From Sclerodactyla briareus (lineage: Eukaryota; Echinodermata; Holothuroidea; Dendrochirotida; Sclerodactylidae): a stretch of 64,000 bases of DNA. Position numbers and translations under genes: made by a program. The DNA lies in NCBI GenBank assembly GCA_026419785.1, contig JAODTK010001122.1, forward strand, positions 148,042 to 212,041, given 5' to 3'. Below the pieces are notes generated by a model. That model ran no database searches. It saw only the letters and a list, made by a program, of their open reading frames with translations, and was not told the DNA's origin. Positions within the stretch are counted from its first letter, which is position 1. Every line of letters begins with the position of its first letter. This document shows, one piece after another, positions 9,801 to 19,990 of the stretch.

Positions 9801-12624
9801 AGCAGATTTCTTTGAAACGATGAGACCGATTTTTTGATAATTTTGTAGTAGTATCGGAGTTTGGTGAATCACGATCTGATTAGATTTTCAGGCACAAAAG
9901 TCCCCACTAATAAAGTATGGTAAGTAGCCTATTTTATTTAATTTATTGTAAAAGGCTCGTTAGCAAGAACCGTAGGTGCTATGGTGACTTGGTTTGGCAC
10001 ATAGATTCAGGATATCAGTGGGTGAACTGATTGGATTTTTATGAGCGTGATTATGCTAATTAAGTATCAAATTTGCATATTTTGCAAATTTTCAAAGTTT
10101 GGGTTTCGGATTTTTTCACGACACTTGGTGAATCACATTTACCATCAGTCCCCCCCGAAACTTTTTAACAAACGTTCGGAGTAATGAGGTCATTCATGTC
10201 GCTAATTTGCATAATTTTGGAAAATCTTGAGTTCCAAAATGTTTCATCATGGATTCCGGGTCACTGGAGGTAATTCAACTTTCTAATTCGCATAATTCAT
10301 GCGTAATTTCAAAGTTTGCCGGATTTTTTCATAAAACTTGGTCAGATATGGCTTACCTTTACTCTCCAACATTTTTAACATAGACTGGATGTCACGGGAG
10401 GTCATTCTTGTGCCTATTTTGCACAGTTCATTCCAAATTCCAAAGTTTGTTCGATTTTCATGAAGCTTGAGGGTATGGTCTACCTTTATTCCCTCAATTT
10501 TTTTTACATTGACTTTAGTCACTGGGGGTATAATTTTAATGGTGTATATTTGCTTCATTCATGCAAATGTTCAAGTTTGTTGGATTCCCAGGAAACAAAT
10601 TGGTGCAGGTCCCCATTGGTAATGAGATATCTATTTATTTATCCAACGAAAGTTTAGTATTGTGTCTCATTTGCACAATCCAGGCAATTTTAGTCACCTT
10701 CCCACAAACCTATACTCCTTTCGTAGACAATGGTCAATAATTAGTCCTTATGCATTTGAAATTGTTCATTGATTAGTAATCTGTTTCTGTTAATGCTCAT
10801 ACCAAAATGTAAAACAGGACATGTGGAAAAAAAAAAAAAATAACTCTCGATTGTTTAAATGGGATGTGGAAGAAGCCACTGATCGCGCAACCAGTCGAGA
10901 CACTGGGGCGATCTTCATGCCAGTCAATTGTGGCAGTCAACTCAGATGTTCCACTCAAATATCATAATTCAGCTGCTAATATAAATAAATGGGGGAATGT
11001 GGACAAAACGATTCTACTACCTTGACCCACCTGATCAGATCTTGATTTTCTGGAGGAGTTTTGCATACCTGGTAACACCGAATGCTGGCAGCATCAAGCT
11101 GGACTTTTTTCCTTTCCTCCCGCCCTGTATTACCATCCAGAGGTGAGTGAACTGTTTCTGCTGCTGAAAGAGCTGGAGATTGGGCGGTTTATAATTCTGA
11201 CTGTCTCTGGCATTCTCAAGTTGTATGCATGTTTCTGTGGTCCGTACATAGAGTACATAGAGGTTGTTGAACACTGTCACTGTGCATAAAATCAACCACC
11301 ATTGCTGTGGATGGCTTGTGATGTGAATAGTGTTACCCAAATATTCCAAATCTTTCCCCCAAGAGGCATATTATATTTGGTGCAAATTTTCTCAAGTTTT
11401 TTGAACTACACAATATTCTTAGCACGGAGAATGGGGGGGGGGTGGTTGAAATGGAAATCAGTCCAAAAGTTAGGCCTGGATATATCCCTCCCAGGAAAAA
11501 GACAACAACAAGGTGAAACTCCTCATCAGCAGATGTAATTAGGAGCATGATCCCCCAATTAAGCACCGATTCACCTTGTACGCTCCATGAATCCTCAACT
11601 CAAGGTGGAATTTGATACTTATTAGCTGAGAGCAGTAGTTGGGTGGGGAAAGGGTTTACTGCCTTCTCATAGTTAGTTTTTATAGTTACTAATGTGTTGC
11701 TCTTGGAATTGGTGAGCTTCCATACCATGGTCATCTAATGAAATCAATCAGAATAGACTGATGCACCCTAAGCTGTTGCTTCTCCCACCTCCTCTCCCTC
11801 CAGGGGAATTGAATGCATTAGTCTGTAGCTATATACAATTCTCGTAGGAGGCACATGCAAACCTTAGTAATCATGACTGTGCAGGGTCCATCATATACAG
11901 GATGAGATCCGTAGTGCCCTTGGACAAGGCATGTCTCCTCAACTGTCCACGTTACCCACGTGTAGAAATGGGGACCTTGTGAAGTGACTTGTAATTAGTA
12001 GGCGTGCGTCCTATGTGGCCGCACCCTATTGGGAAGTCTCCCAGGGGACACGATGAAGTGGCGCACTGAAATGGTGTGTGGGGAGTGAAGAAAGAGATGC
12101 GTACTATATAAATATAGTACAGGTGTGACAAGTCACTATAGATCATGGGTAATATCTGTGAAGCGCTTTGATCACGCGAAAAAGTGCTATATAAGCACCT
12201 AGATATTATTATTATTATTATTATATTATTATTATTATTATTATTATGGATTTTTTCTAAACATGAACATGTCCTAACATAAACAAGAAGTTGTGGGAGA
12301 CTGGGAGACCCTGGGACCATCATCTCCAAAACTGAGATCTACTGAGCCGAGATGGTACTCAAACCAGTCCACACCCAGCTGTATTCTTAATGCTACTTTT
12401 TACATTATGCTATTTACAATTAATGTCACCTTCTCCCCTCCCGTCCAGACAACAGCGAACCATCACCCGAGGAGTGTCCAGAGGCGGGAGGGGACTAAGG
12501 GACATCCGTCGAGAAACAGGTCATGAGGTGCGAGGAGGACATCAGCAAGTTGATGTACAAGTTTCTGGTCACGGAGAGAGACTCGCTGCTGCAGTGCCTG
12601 CATGCTCACAACTCCGTAGTTTAA
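664..12624 (+). CDS. Unidentified large conserved protein, multi-exon gene (gene A)
   Basis: This is a gene-level span for a chain of plus-strand exon candidates at 664-822, 1834-1958, 2657-3219, 3464-3546, 4110-4288, 4817-4852, 5218-5334, 5797-5838, 7768-7963, 8840-9006, 10991-11142 and 12449-12624. Most have a pyrimidine-rich AG acceptor and a GTRAGT-like donor, and their translations have ordinary soluble-protein composition with no obvious transmembrane segment. The last exon ends with TAA at 12,622. The 5' end is probably left of the window. I do not recognise the family. Exon phases do not all join, so some exons are missing or carry frame errors. In-frame stops occur at 740 (TAG), 7906 (TAA) and 12,496 (TAA). 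Introns hold SINEs and low-complexity DNA. Confidence 0.6.
895..1145. repeat. ATGCAT/CATGTGCAT-rich degenerate tandem repeat
   Basis: Short motifs such as ATATGTGCATATTATGG and CATGTGCATGTTATGG recur with roughly 40-base spacing. The motif is nearly palindromic, so both strands look alike. It lies in an intron of gene A. Confidence 0.5.
1834..1958 (+). CDS. Gene A exon, lysine-rich end
   Basis: The acceptor CTCCCCGTAG precedes a frame reading TSPTGVSLPNNIIIEGYGDK. A one-base shift near 1930 then gives a basic stretch, HKHKKKKIEGGKEVV, that runs into the donor GTG|GTAGGT. Continuing in the first frame would meet a TAG, so a missing or extra base is likely. Confidence 0.5.
2362..2418. repeat. 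Direct duplication of a T-rich 30-mer
   Basis: A run of eight or nine T followed by ATATTTTAGAAGTGAAG occurs twice back to back in an intron of gene A. Confidence 0.8.
2657..3219 (+). CDS. Gene A exon, about 187 codons
   Basis: The acceptor TTTCATCCCAG leads into an acidic segment (IEGEGSEDPSVTAPLIVPDE) and then WSHPHQGIFCERYSKPMVFS, which reads like a HEAT- or ARM-type helical protein. Near 2930 the frame shifts by one to ANLHAMCIHLPKISKNSEEP, and near 3065 it returns to VTVLFNERELSCYSSHKF. The donor is CCAA|GTAAGT. This is the longest exon of the gene, and the two compensating shifts fit indel errors. Confidence 0.6.
3464..3546 (+). CDS. Gene A short exon
   Basis: The acceptor ATTCTCTTTTCAG and the donor CGG|GTGAGT bound an open 83-base exon reading FSLLLHRWKSENWPWMKLF, then QIDMHMYR. 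No domain is recognised. Confidence 0.55.
4110..4288 (+). CDS. Gene A exon, well-conserved look
   Basis: An open reading of VLAYGVLDGSN, then QLEPGHAFLHATEQINLEQQ, then NYPAPSNESNKIIW ends at TGG|GTTAAG, a weak donor. The start is uncertain. No good acceptor is seen, and the same frame has a TAA at 4106. Composition strongly suggests real coding sequence. Confidence 0.5.
4817..4852 (+). CDS. Gene A possible micro-exon
   Basis: After AAGATTGCAG the frame reads GDTSDAKTYFSF and reaches CT|GTAGGG. It is very short, so support is limited to the splice-like borders and composition. Confidence 0.3.
5218..5334 (+). CDS. Gene A exon, 39 codons
   Basis: A clean exon with acceptor CCTCCTCCAG, donor CACT|GTAAGT and length an exact multiple of three. 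It reads AEYTPALALLQKYQSHNSR, then LNMQLSIQQASCHFTCGQHT, with no stop. It is the best formed exon of the gene; helical, Gln-rich, function unknown. Confidence 0.7.
5797..5838 (+). CDS. Gene A possible short exon
   Basis: After AAATAG the frame reads VVYEKQIAVVGVGVDGYFGE and stays open to about 6,057. The Gly/Val segment contains several GTGGGT donor-like sites, so the 3' end is unknown. Confidence 0.3.
6940..7330 (+). repeat. Near full-length tRNA-derived SINE
   Basis: The head has A-box GCGGATTAGCCTCAGTCGG and B-box GTGAGTTCGAAACCC. The body carries TCACGTTACCCATGTGGT and TATTGGGAGTCTCCCAGGG. The 3' part ends with GCGCCTATATAAGCACTCAG, the tail style shared with CR1/L2-type LINEs, which probably mobilise it. 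Related copies or pieces lie at 190, 9,171, 11,900, 18,600 (minus) and 53,115 (minus). Confidence 0.85.
7374..7402. repeat. G-rich tract
   Basis: A run of eleven G followed by TGGAGGGTGGGG lies in an intron of gene A. It could form a quadruplex on the plus strand. Confidence 0.8.
7768..7963 (+). CDS. Gene A exon with internal TAA
   Basis: The acceptor TGTGTCACAG and donor CAAG|GTGAGA bound a 196-base exon. The frame reads VAAESILKVLPLCDQLVSIR, then WRILSPGEDAGHPRLEERQA, then AAYRAL, a TAA at 7906-7908, and DGGSPPYCILTTNIHVVQ up to the donor. A stop in the middle of an exon with two good borders is more likely an error or nonsense change than the true end. Confidence 0.55.
8840..9006 (+). CDS. 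Gene A exon
   Basis: The acceptor TTGTTCTCCAG precedes KRVFLYADASDTALGHMITL, then IQYDWPKEQATFMEIIKRL, then TKAAAPPTPCLLHLHHK, with a weak donor CATAA|GTATCC. The YADASDTALG string resembles retroelement RNase H, but nothing around it does, so it is read as cellular coding sequence. Confidence 0.5.
9171..9360 (+). repeat. tRNA-derived SINE, 3'-truncated
   Basis: The head CGGATTAGCTCAGTTCGTAG is followed by B-box GAGTTCAAATCCC near 9,222 and the family motif GGTGCTAAATGGGGACC near 9,310. The tail seen in the 6,940 copy is missing. Confidence 0.75.
9880..10700. repeat. AT-rich satellite, roughly 95-bp units
   Basis: Repeated phrases such as CAAAGTTTG, GGATTTTTTCACGACACTTG, TAATTTGCATAATT and CATCAGTCCCC recur with loose spacing near 95 bases. 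The same family in the opposite orientation is at 45,890-46,460. It fills an intron of gene A. Confidence 0.65.
10991..11142 (+). CDS. Gene A exon
   Basis: An open frame from about 10,991 reads MWTKRFYYLDPPDQILIFWR, then SFAYLVTPNAGSIKLDFFPF, then LPPCITIQ and meets the strong donor CAGAG|GTGAGT. The in-frame TAA at 10,982 limits it on the left. The acceptor is not clear. The sequence looks like a folded beta-rich domain, family unknown. Confidence 0.55.
11900..12245 (+). repeat. SINE 3' part with (ATT)n tail
   Basis: It contains CACGTTACCCACGTGTAG, TATTGGGAAGTCTCCCAGGG and GAAGCGCTTTGATCACGCG, then GTGCTATATAAGCACC and an ATT microsatellite at about 12,205-12,245. The tRNA-like head is absent. 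Confidence 0.8.
12449..12624 (+). CDS. Gene A terminal exon
   Basis: The acceptor CTCCCGTCCAG leads to DNSEPSPEECPEAGGD, a TAA at 12,496-12,498, then GTSVEKQVMRCEEDISKLMY and KFLVTERDSLLQCLHAHNSV followed by V and TAA at 12,622. The C-terminal part is a convincing amphipathic helix. The internal TAA is in the same frame on both sides. No obvious AATAAA was found close downstream. Confidence 0.6.
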
Positions 12625-12799
12625 CTCTGTGACTGTTCTAGGATACTGGAAACTTGAAACTGTTCTAGGGGACCAGCTGGAAAGAAGGGCAGGTGGCTCA
12701 GTGTGACGATTTGCAGAAAACATTCCAAGTTTTGAATTCAGCGTCCCTGGACCTTTCTCGCTAGGTAGCTGTACTGGCAGTTGTGATGGAAGAGATTCT

Positions 12800-13135
12800 T
12801 CACTTCATAGTTCTGCTGTAATGCAGTGGATTTGTGCATGGGCTCGTGAGATTTGTTCCAGGGTAATTGCAATGAGTCTCAACGGTTGGCCTGTGAGCAG
12901 TCATGTTAGACATGAATCTTTCCTTACTCCGGGTTCTGAGGATGGGGTCGGATCCTGGAGTGTGCTGATCGTCCTTTCGGAGGGGACATAATGTGGCAGC
13001 CCCTGGAAGCAGTTGGGAATTGTCACATCCCATTACTTCAATTATCATCTGAATATCATTGCCAAGACGGGGGAGGCAAGTCATCGCCGGTGCTCATCCA
13101 CGATCAATACGGCCAGGGTTTCTTGCTGAGCTTAC
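12800..13135 (+). repeat. Dispersed repeat, second SINE-like family
   Basis: It shares GTGGATTTGTGCATGGG, the run GGTTCTGAG, and AGCCAGGG/GGCCAGGGTTT with the copy at 38,222-38,580, whose head looks tRNA-derived. Here only the body is present. Confidence 0.5.
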
Positions 13136-13906
13136 TTGGCTTCCTGATTGAAACTGTTTTAGGATACAGAAAATCATGTAACTGTTCCAGGATACAGGAG
13201 GAACTTGTAACTATTGTTCTTTGCTACAGCAAAATATATAACTGTAATCCTTGCTCAAGTAATTGGTTGCTATCCTAGAGAAAAATTCTTGCATTCGTTC
13301 GTACCCTGCAATTGGCCAGTGTCCTAATCAGGAAAGGAAGACAGATGGTGGGTGCAAGACATACTACGTCACTACGTCGGCATCATCCCTACAATGGGTG
13401 CTAACACCAGATGAGAAACTGAGCAGTTCCATGGCACTTCGGGTTGACCAAGGAACAATTTTGACAGGTACCGTTAGTTCTGAATGAAAAAGTTACTGAC
13501 CGAATCCAGAGAGGCCATATGTTCGAGACGATGTTACTCTTATCATTATTGTATGTGTAAAAAAAGATACCCAGACTGCATTTCTGCACCTCCCCCCCTC
13601 TTATTCTACATTTCTATTCTGCATTTCTATACATGCATTATTCATCATCGCCGTTCACGAACAGCCATCCATAGTGTCCGCTGAAATGGCGCTCCATAGC
13701 AGAGTTCGTAAAAACTTTTGTGTCTGTGAAAATTGCTCACCGACCTATTCTCCAAAAGTCACAGGAAGGACACGAAACATATGAATAGCCACCTCAAGAG
13801 TTGATGTTTTCAAAGCACTCTGATAACGAGGCCTTGATAACAAAATCTTTTGTCACATCAACCGCAGGGCAGATGCTGAATCTACCAACATCACAGAAAA
13901 AAGCCA

Positions 13907-14260
13907 TTATAAGGAACTGTCAAGAAGGGTATAGATATAAATAATAATAATCAGTGCTTGTGAAACGCGCAGAATCAGAAATAAATTCTTCCGGGCAAAG
14001 GAGCAAAAAATAATATAATATAACAGAAAGAGGTGAGTTTTAAGATGTTCCTCCAAGGTGCTAAACGATTGAAAAGAACGATCGGAGACTTGTAGGTTGT
14101 TCCAGAAGACTGGTCCATTGCAAGAGAGGGCACATTTTCTGTAGGGTTCGTTTAGTTCAGGATCGAGGAACTTCCAGGAGATGCTGGTATTGTGACCTAC
14201 GATGAGCGAGATTGTGACCTTCGCTGTAAGATGTGCGAGAGGTAGACAGGCCTGGAACAC
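13907..14260 (-). mobile_element. LINE ORF2 C-terminal remnant, copy 1
   Basis: The minus strand encodes GPVFWNNLQVSDRSFQSF, then EEHLKTHLF. This is the FWN-L-P ... FK-x-LK-THLF pattern at the C terminus of many non-LTR retrotransposon ORF2 proteins. No reverse transcriptase motifs remain upstream. The paralogue is at 16,150-16,440. Confidence 0.65.
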
Positions 14261-14499
14261 GGATTATACACCTGTAAAATATTCTATATATATCTATATT
14301 TATAAGAACACTGTTAGCTTATATGTTATTCTTCCATTTTCTGCTCTCATTGCATCTAGCATTTTTTCACACAAGGCATGGATGTAAACTGCATCATTAC
14401 CTATCTGGGAGAGAGTCAGTGGGTAGAAACATCTTGAGAATGTAAAAGTGCTGTTCATCAGCCAGTACCAGATACTTGAGTGCAGTGGGGGCTATGTAA

Positions 14500-14845
14500 G
14501 TGGTTTGATTTTCTGGAGTTTGATGTTCCCGAAGTCTGATTTTCTCAAAGGTTCGATGTATTCAAGTTCGATGTTTCCCGTTTATGTAAGGTTTCGATGG
14601 CACCCAACAAATTTACGAGGTTCAATGTTCCAGAGGTTCGAAGTTCCCAGGGTTCGATTGTTCACAATTTTCGTAGAGATTTCAATAGACACCCACATTT
14701 ACAAGGTTTGATGTTCCCGATGTTAGTGCCATTAAAACTTACACGTAAATGGGAACATCGAACCCCAGGAACACAACCTCGTAAATTTTTGGGGCCATTG
14801 AAACTTATACGAAAATGGAACATCAAACCCCAGGAACATTGGATG
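14500..14845. repeat. Imperfect inverted repeat (hairpin), copy 1
   Basis: The left half has repeated GGTTCGATGTTCCC-like words (14,510-14,720). The right half has their complements, such as GGGAACATCGAACCCCAGG and GGAACATCAAACCCCAGG (14,745-14,840). Words for ACGTAAATGGG and its complement are also paired. The second copy lies at about 16,690-17,030. Confidence 0.75.
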
Positions 14846-16149
14846 GACCCCGTGCGGTGTGGTTCGCAGATTGCGTCGAGGTCTCCCACCTCATGATGAG
14901 TTGTCTGATCAAATATTTCGGCCGATAATTATTGAGAAGACTTCAGTGGATTACCCATATCTCATAGCTAACAGTTAATCTAGTAAAGGGAATCTTGGCA
15001 GAGTGCGTGGATGTATGACAAATGATAGCCGGTCATATTGACAGGAAGATGGTCAACAGGCCAAAACTGCTTGAATCCTGGAATCGGTGTTACAATCCAC
15101 CCAAGAAACCAATTGTGAACTTTAGATCACTGAGCTAAAATATACTGAGGTTGTGAGGTATCCGGAGAAGTTTTACAAGTCCAAGAGGGAACGCCCTTAT
15201 CGTAGCAGCAGCCCTCGTCAGTTGAATGCCAAGATGTGGCACTCCCCAGAGTATATTTGATCTGTGAATTAATGAAAATGACCTTATTTTCACTGTAATA
15301 GTCAAAAGAGGGATGGTTTCCTTGCTTAGCTTTAGCTTGGGCTTCCCTGATTGAAACTTGTTTTAGGATACAGAAAATCTGTAACTGTTTTCTAGGATAC
15401 GAGAACTTGTAACTTACTGTTCTTTTGCTACAGCAAAATATAGAACTGTAATCCTTGCTCAAGTAATTGGTTGCTAGCCGAGATAAAAATTTCCCTTGCA
15501 TTTCGTTTGTACCCTGCCATTGGCCAGTGTCCTAATCAGGAAAGGAAGACATATGGGGTGCAAAGACTACTACGTCCCTACTTGGCATCATCCATACAAA
15601 TGGGTCTAACACCGATGAAGAAACTGAGCAATTCCATGGATTCCGGTTGACCAATGAACAATTTTGACAGGTACCGTTAGTTCTGAAATGAAAAGTTACT
15701 GACCGATCCAGAGAGGCCATATGTTCGAGACGATGTTACTCTTATCATTATTGTATGTGTAAAAAAAGATACCCAGACCGGCATTTCTGCACTCTATTCT
15801 ACATTTTCTATTCTGCATTGCTAGACTGCAATATTCACATCTGCCGTTCACGACCACCGCCCTCCTAGCGTCCGCTGAAAATGGGCGCTCCTATCGATTC
15901 GTAAAAACTTTTGTGTCTGTGACATTGCTCAACCGACCTTTCTCTCCAAGTCACGGAAGGACCGAACATATGAATAGGCCACCTCAAAGCTTGATGTTTT
16001 CAAAGCACTCTGATAACGAGGCCTTGATAACAAACTTTTGGGGGGGTCACCTAACAGCATGGCAGAGTGCTGAATCTACCAACATCACAGAAAAAAAAGC
16101 CATTATAGTAACTTTAAGAAGGGTATATGAATAAATACTAATAATAAGT

Positions 16150-16440
16150 CTTGTACAGCGCAGAATCCAAACTAAAATCTGCCAGGGCAAAGGAGCAAAA
16201 AATACTATAATATAACAGAAAGAGTGAGTTTTAAGATGTTTCCTCCAGTGCTACAACGATTGAAAAGAACGATCGGAGACTTGTAGGTTGTTCCAGAAGA
16301 CTGGTCCTTGCAAGAGAGTGCACGATTTCGGTAGGTCTAGTTCATGACGGGAACTTCCATTGAGATGCTGGTATTGTGACCTACGATGAGCGAGATTGTG
16401 ACCTTCTCTTGAAGAATTTGGAGAGTCGACATTCTGGAAC
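16150..16440 (-). mobile_element. LINE ORF2 C-terminal remnant, copy 2
   Basis: This duplicate of the 13,907 remnant keeps LLQGPVFWNNLQVSDRSFQS, with extra small indels in front and behind. It belongs to copy 2 of the 2.2-kb duplication. Confidence 0.6.
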
Positions 16441-17480
16441 ACTGTTATACACCTGTAAATTTATCTATATATCTATATTTATAAGAAACACTGTTAGCTT
16501 CTATGTTTATTCTTCCATTTTCTGCTCCTCGTGCAGTCTACATTTTTTGTCCACGACAAGGCATGGGATTAAACTGCTCATACCTCTCTTGGGAGCCGTC
16601 ATGTTTGTAGCACACATCTTGAGAAGTACAAAGTGCTGTTCATCAGCCAGTACCAGATACTTGAGTGCAGTGGGGGCTATGTAAGTGGTTTGATTTCCTG
16701 GAGGTTGATTGTTCCCGAAGTCCCTGAAGTTCCCAAGTTCGATGTATCAAGTTCGATTTTTCCCGTTTATGTATATGTTTTCGATGGCACCCAAATTTTA
16801 CGAGTTCATGTTCCAGAGGTTGGACGTTCCCAAGGTTTTTGATGTCCCCATTTTCGTATGATTTCAATAGACCCCCAAATTTACAGGTTTATGTTTCCCG
16901 ATGTTGGTGCATTAAAACTTACACGTAAACGGGGACCATCGAACCCCCGAACCTCAAACCTCGTAATTTGGGTGCCATTAAAACTTATACAAAAATGAGG
17001 AACATCAAACCCCAGGAACATTGGATGGACCCCGTGCGTGTGTTTCGCAGATTGCGTTGAGGTCTCCTCCCACCTCATGTGAGTTGTCGGATCAAATATT
17101 TGGCCGATAAATTATTTGAGAAGCTTCAGTAGATTACCCAATATCTCAAGCTAACAGTTACTCTAGTAAAGGGAACTCTTGGCAGAGTGCGTGGATGTAT
17201 GACAATGAAGCCGGTCCATATTGAACAGGAAATGTCAACAGTCCCAAACTGCTTTAATCCTGGATCGGTTTTACAATCACCAAAAACCAATGTGTACTTT
17301 ATATCACTGAGCTAAAATTACTGATGTTTGAGGTATCCGGAGAATTTTTGACAAGTCCAAGTGACGCCATTATCGTATCTCAGCCATTGGTCATTTGCCT
17401 GCCAAATGTGGCACTCCCCAAGTAATTTGATTTCTGTGAATTTGGAAAATGACGCTTTTTTTTCAATTGTAAGTCAAAAG

Positions 17481-18600
17481 AGATGGCAGCTTGTAGCAAG
17501 AGGGTAAATCATTTTCTTTGGTTGGGGTTATTTGCAAGGTTATAGCAAGACTGCTAGTAGAGTTTGGTGGCATGAGTGCTTTCGAAGTACAACTTTCAAT
17601 TTCTTTTTTCCATCACTTAAGCTGTGCAGAAAAGTTTTAGGTGTACATAGGATATGAGTAAAAAACAAAAACAAGGGCACATACATTCCCTAATAAAAGC
17701 TCACCTGCATTTTCACCACTTGGAAAAAGAGCTTTTGTGTCCCATGAAGGACATGAAAAATGGATGAAAGGTCGGAAATGATCAAATGTCATGTAGGGGT
17801 CAATCCGGCACCATTTTGTTGACGGTCAAACAACACTACGAAATAGATCAAATGATCAATAGGAAGTTGGTTTAGTTTATTATTGACTTGAATTATTGAT
17901 CAGAAAACTGGCAAAATACTTGTACTAATAGATTTATTCCGTTCCCTTGAACTTTTGGTCCAGTGTTTTCACTGACTCGATGTACATCTGGGATTTAAAG
18001 TCAAGGTTATTAGAGGGGCTACCAAACTATTATGTAAAAAAACTTGCAAAAACCTGCAAATGCTCCTTCCTCTTGGTCCTAGTCATCAGTGAACAATGGT
18101 ACATTCGGTTGTTCATTAACGGTTGCAGCTAGCTGAAAAGTGACACATTTTTGGGAACACGTGGAAAAATCTTCTTCCCAAGATTCGTGTAGATGGTCAT
18201 GATAGTTTCAGTATCATCATTTACCAATGTACATAATTATATTATTGAAGGGCAGTATCACCCATTTTGCAGTAACGTTTTATTTACATAGTCTTCACAT
18301 AATGCTGGGCAATGTGGCCCCGAAAATGTTTGAAAATTATTTTTGGTCGATTATTTGAATATTCGAATATTTGGGCAAAACCTTTTAAAAATTTATAGGG
18401 CAAACCAGCCCTGCATATTGTGATCTGCATTTTCATTCTTTCTGTCTTATCTGTCTGTCTGCAATTGCTTTTTGGGCTCACAATTGTTTCTGTCTCCATG
18501 GATGGTTTGACCCAAACTTTGATACAGGTTTATTGACTGGTGAAGCATCTGGAAGGTCAAGGTTGAAGGGGCATCAAGGCCAAATTACAATCTACTTCTA
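17481..18600. other. Intergenic DNA, nothing recognised
   Basis: No exon-like frame, RNA gene or repeat unit was identified. The short open frames here lack splice borders and have no protein-like composition. Confidence 0.5.
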
Positions 18601-18960
18601 CATAAGCTCTACTATCCCTTGATCTTTATTAGCCCTTTCCAGGTCAAAGACATGCTCAGACGTAACGCGCTTCCAGAGATTACCCTGATCATTGTTCTTG
18701 TCACACCCGTATCGCGCAGCACGCACCTCTTGCTTTATCTCTCTGGATGCACCATTCGTATGTCCTTCAATGGGTCGCCTGGGACTCCCTAATATCAAGC
18801 AGCCACCTACAGCACTCGATAGTCTTCACATGTCACCTCATTAGTTACCCACTTTACCACCCCGCGTGCGTGGGACATTTCATGCGACATGTCTTGTCCC
18901 AACACACGGCTGGAAAATCCGCGGACTTCCATGTTCTCCGAATCACATATTGTTTTGTTT
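18600..18960 (-). repeat. SINE body and tail, minus orientation
   Basis: On the minus strand it reads CAGGGTAATCTCTGGAAGCG, like the tail of the 11,900 copy, and GTAAAGTGGGTAACTAATGAG, like its body. The tRNA-like head is not visible. Confidence 0.6.
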
Positions 18961-19039
18961 ATTTTATGTTTAGTTTGGTGAGGAAGGTCATGAAGGACAT
19001 AGGTCCTCATGACGACCTAGTCCTCATGACGACCCTGTA

Positions 19040-19955
19040 ACCCCAACCCCCAAAAATAGCAAAACCACCCCTAACTACATAATTCGCCCCAATTTTTGAA
19101 GAAAAATCAAGAGTTGTCTTCCGAGGCATTCAGCATTACTAGACATTCCAAACATTTCCGGAAGGCTATTCCACTCGGTGATGACTCTCGTGAAAAGAAT
19201 GGTGTCCGAATATCCAATCTACAGCGAGTAACCTCGACTTGAGGTGGTGCCCACGAGTAGTAGTCACATTGGAAAACTCAAAGAAGTCATAGAATGCCAA
19301 ACCATCAAGGGTCCCTTTGTACAATTTGAAGACCTGGATCAAATCACCCCGACCCCCCTCAGCTCCATTGGTTAGCCCTCATGCCTGAGTGTTTCCTCGT
19401 ACGGGAAATCTCTCAGGCTACTAATTAATTCGTAGCCCGCCTCTGAACGAAAAAGGGTTCCACCTGGACTGAATACTCAAGGTGAGTTCCCCTCACTAGT
19501 TGCTTGAAGATTCTGAGAACTATATCCTCATTCAAAGAAGTGAAAGGGCCCTTTGTCAGATCAAGAATCCAATTGCCTTTCTTTGCAGCTTCATGCAACT
19601 GCTTAGAAGGCTTCACGAAGCCCGAAGCCACACCAATATCTTTTCCGATCCACTACCTGAATTTCCTGACCAGTCAAACTGAATGAGGCAGTACTATTTT
19701 GGAAACCAACTGCATTACTTACACTTGCCACGTTGAAACATCTCCAATCAGATACACTTGGGATCCGGTCAAGATCAGTTCTGAATTTTTTAACATCGTC
19801 GTCCGCTGAAACCTCTCGGTACAACTGGTGTCCGTCTGCAAACTTTGTCACTTCTGGATTGCATGATTATCAAGATCGTTACTGGCTTCCATAACAGTAG
19901 GGGGTCCAAGACTGATCCCTGTGGAATGTCCACTAGTGACTTTGCAGTTGGATCT
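19040..19955 (-). mobile_element. 5'-truncated CR1/L2-like LINE, reverse transcriptase C-terminal half
   Basis: From high to low coordinates the minus strand encodes LVDIPQGSVLDPLLL (the conserved PQGSVLGP motif), KFADGHQLYREVSADDDVKK, FSLTGQEIQVVDRKR, and KQLVRGTHLEYSVQ. It continues with FEFSNVTTTRGHHLK. These match the order in CR1/L2-type reverse transcriptases: thumb, then the HLEYAVQ block, then the C-terminal tail. Several frameshifts make it dead. A second copy of the tail region is at 50,070. Confidence 0.85.
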
Positions 19956-19990
19956 CTACCGAATGAGCTAATCCCGCCTCCTAACAGCAT
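19950..19990 (-). repeat. SINE head fragment abutting the LINE
   Basis: The minus strand reads GGAGGCGGGATTAGCTCATT and then CGGTAGAGATCC, matching the A-box region of the tRNA-derived SINE. It is joined directly to the reverse transcriptase fragment. Confidence 0.5.

Larger units (their letters stand above)
13141..17480. repeat. Tandem duplication of a 2.2-kb unit
   Basis: Copy 1 (about 13,141-15,345) and copy 2 (about 15,346-17,480) match along their whole length. They share GGATACAGAAAATC, GTAACTGTAATCC-type blocks, CTCAAGTAATTGGTTGC, a LINE end, an inverted repeat and TGGATGGACCCCGTGCG. Differences are mostly one-base indels, especially in runs. It may be a real tandem duplication or two noisy haplotype copies placed side by side by the assembler. 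Confidence 0.9.
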
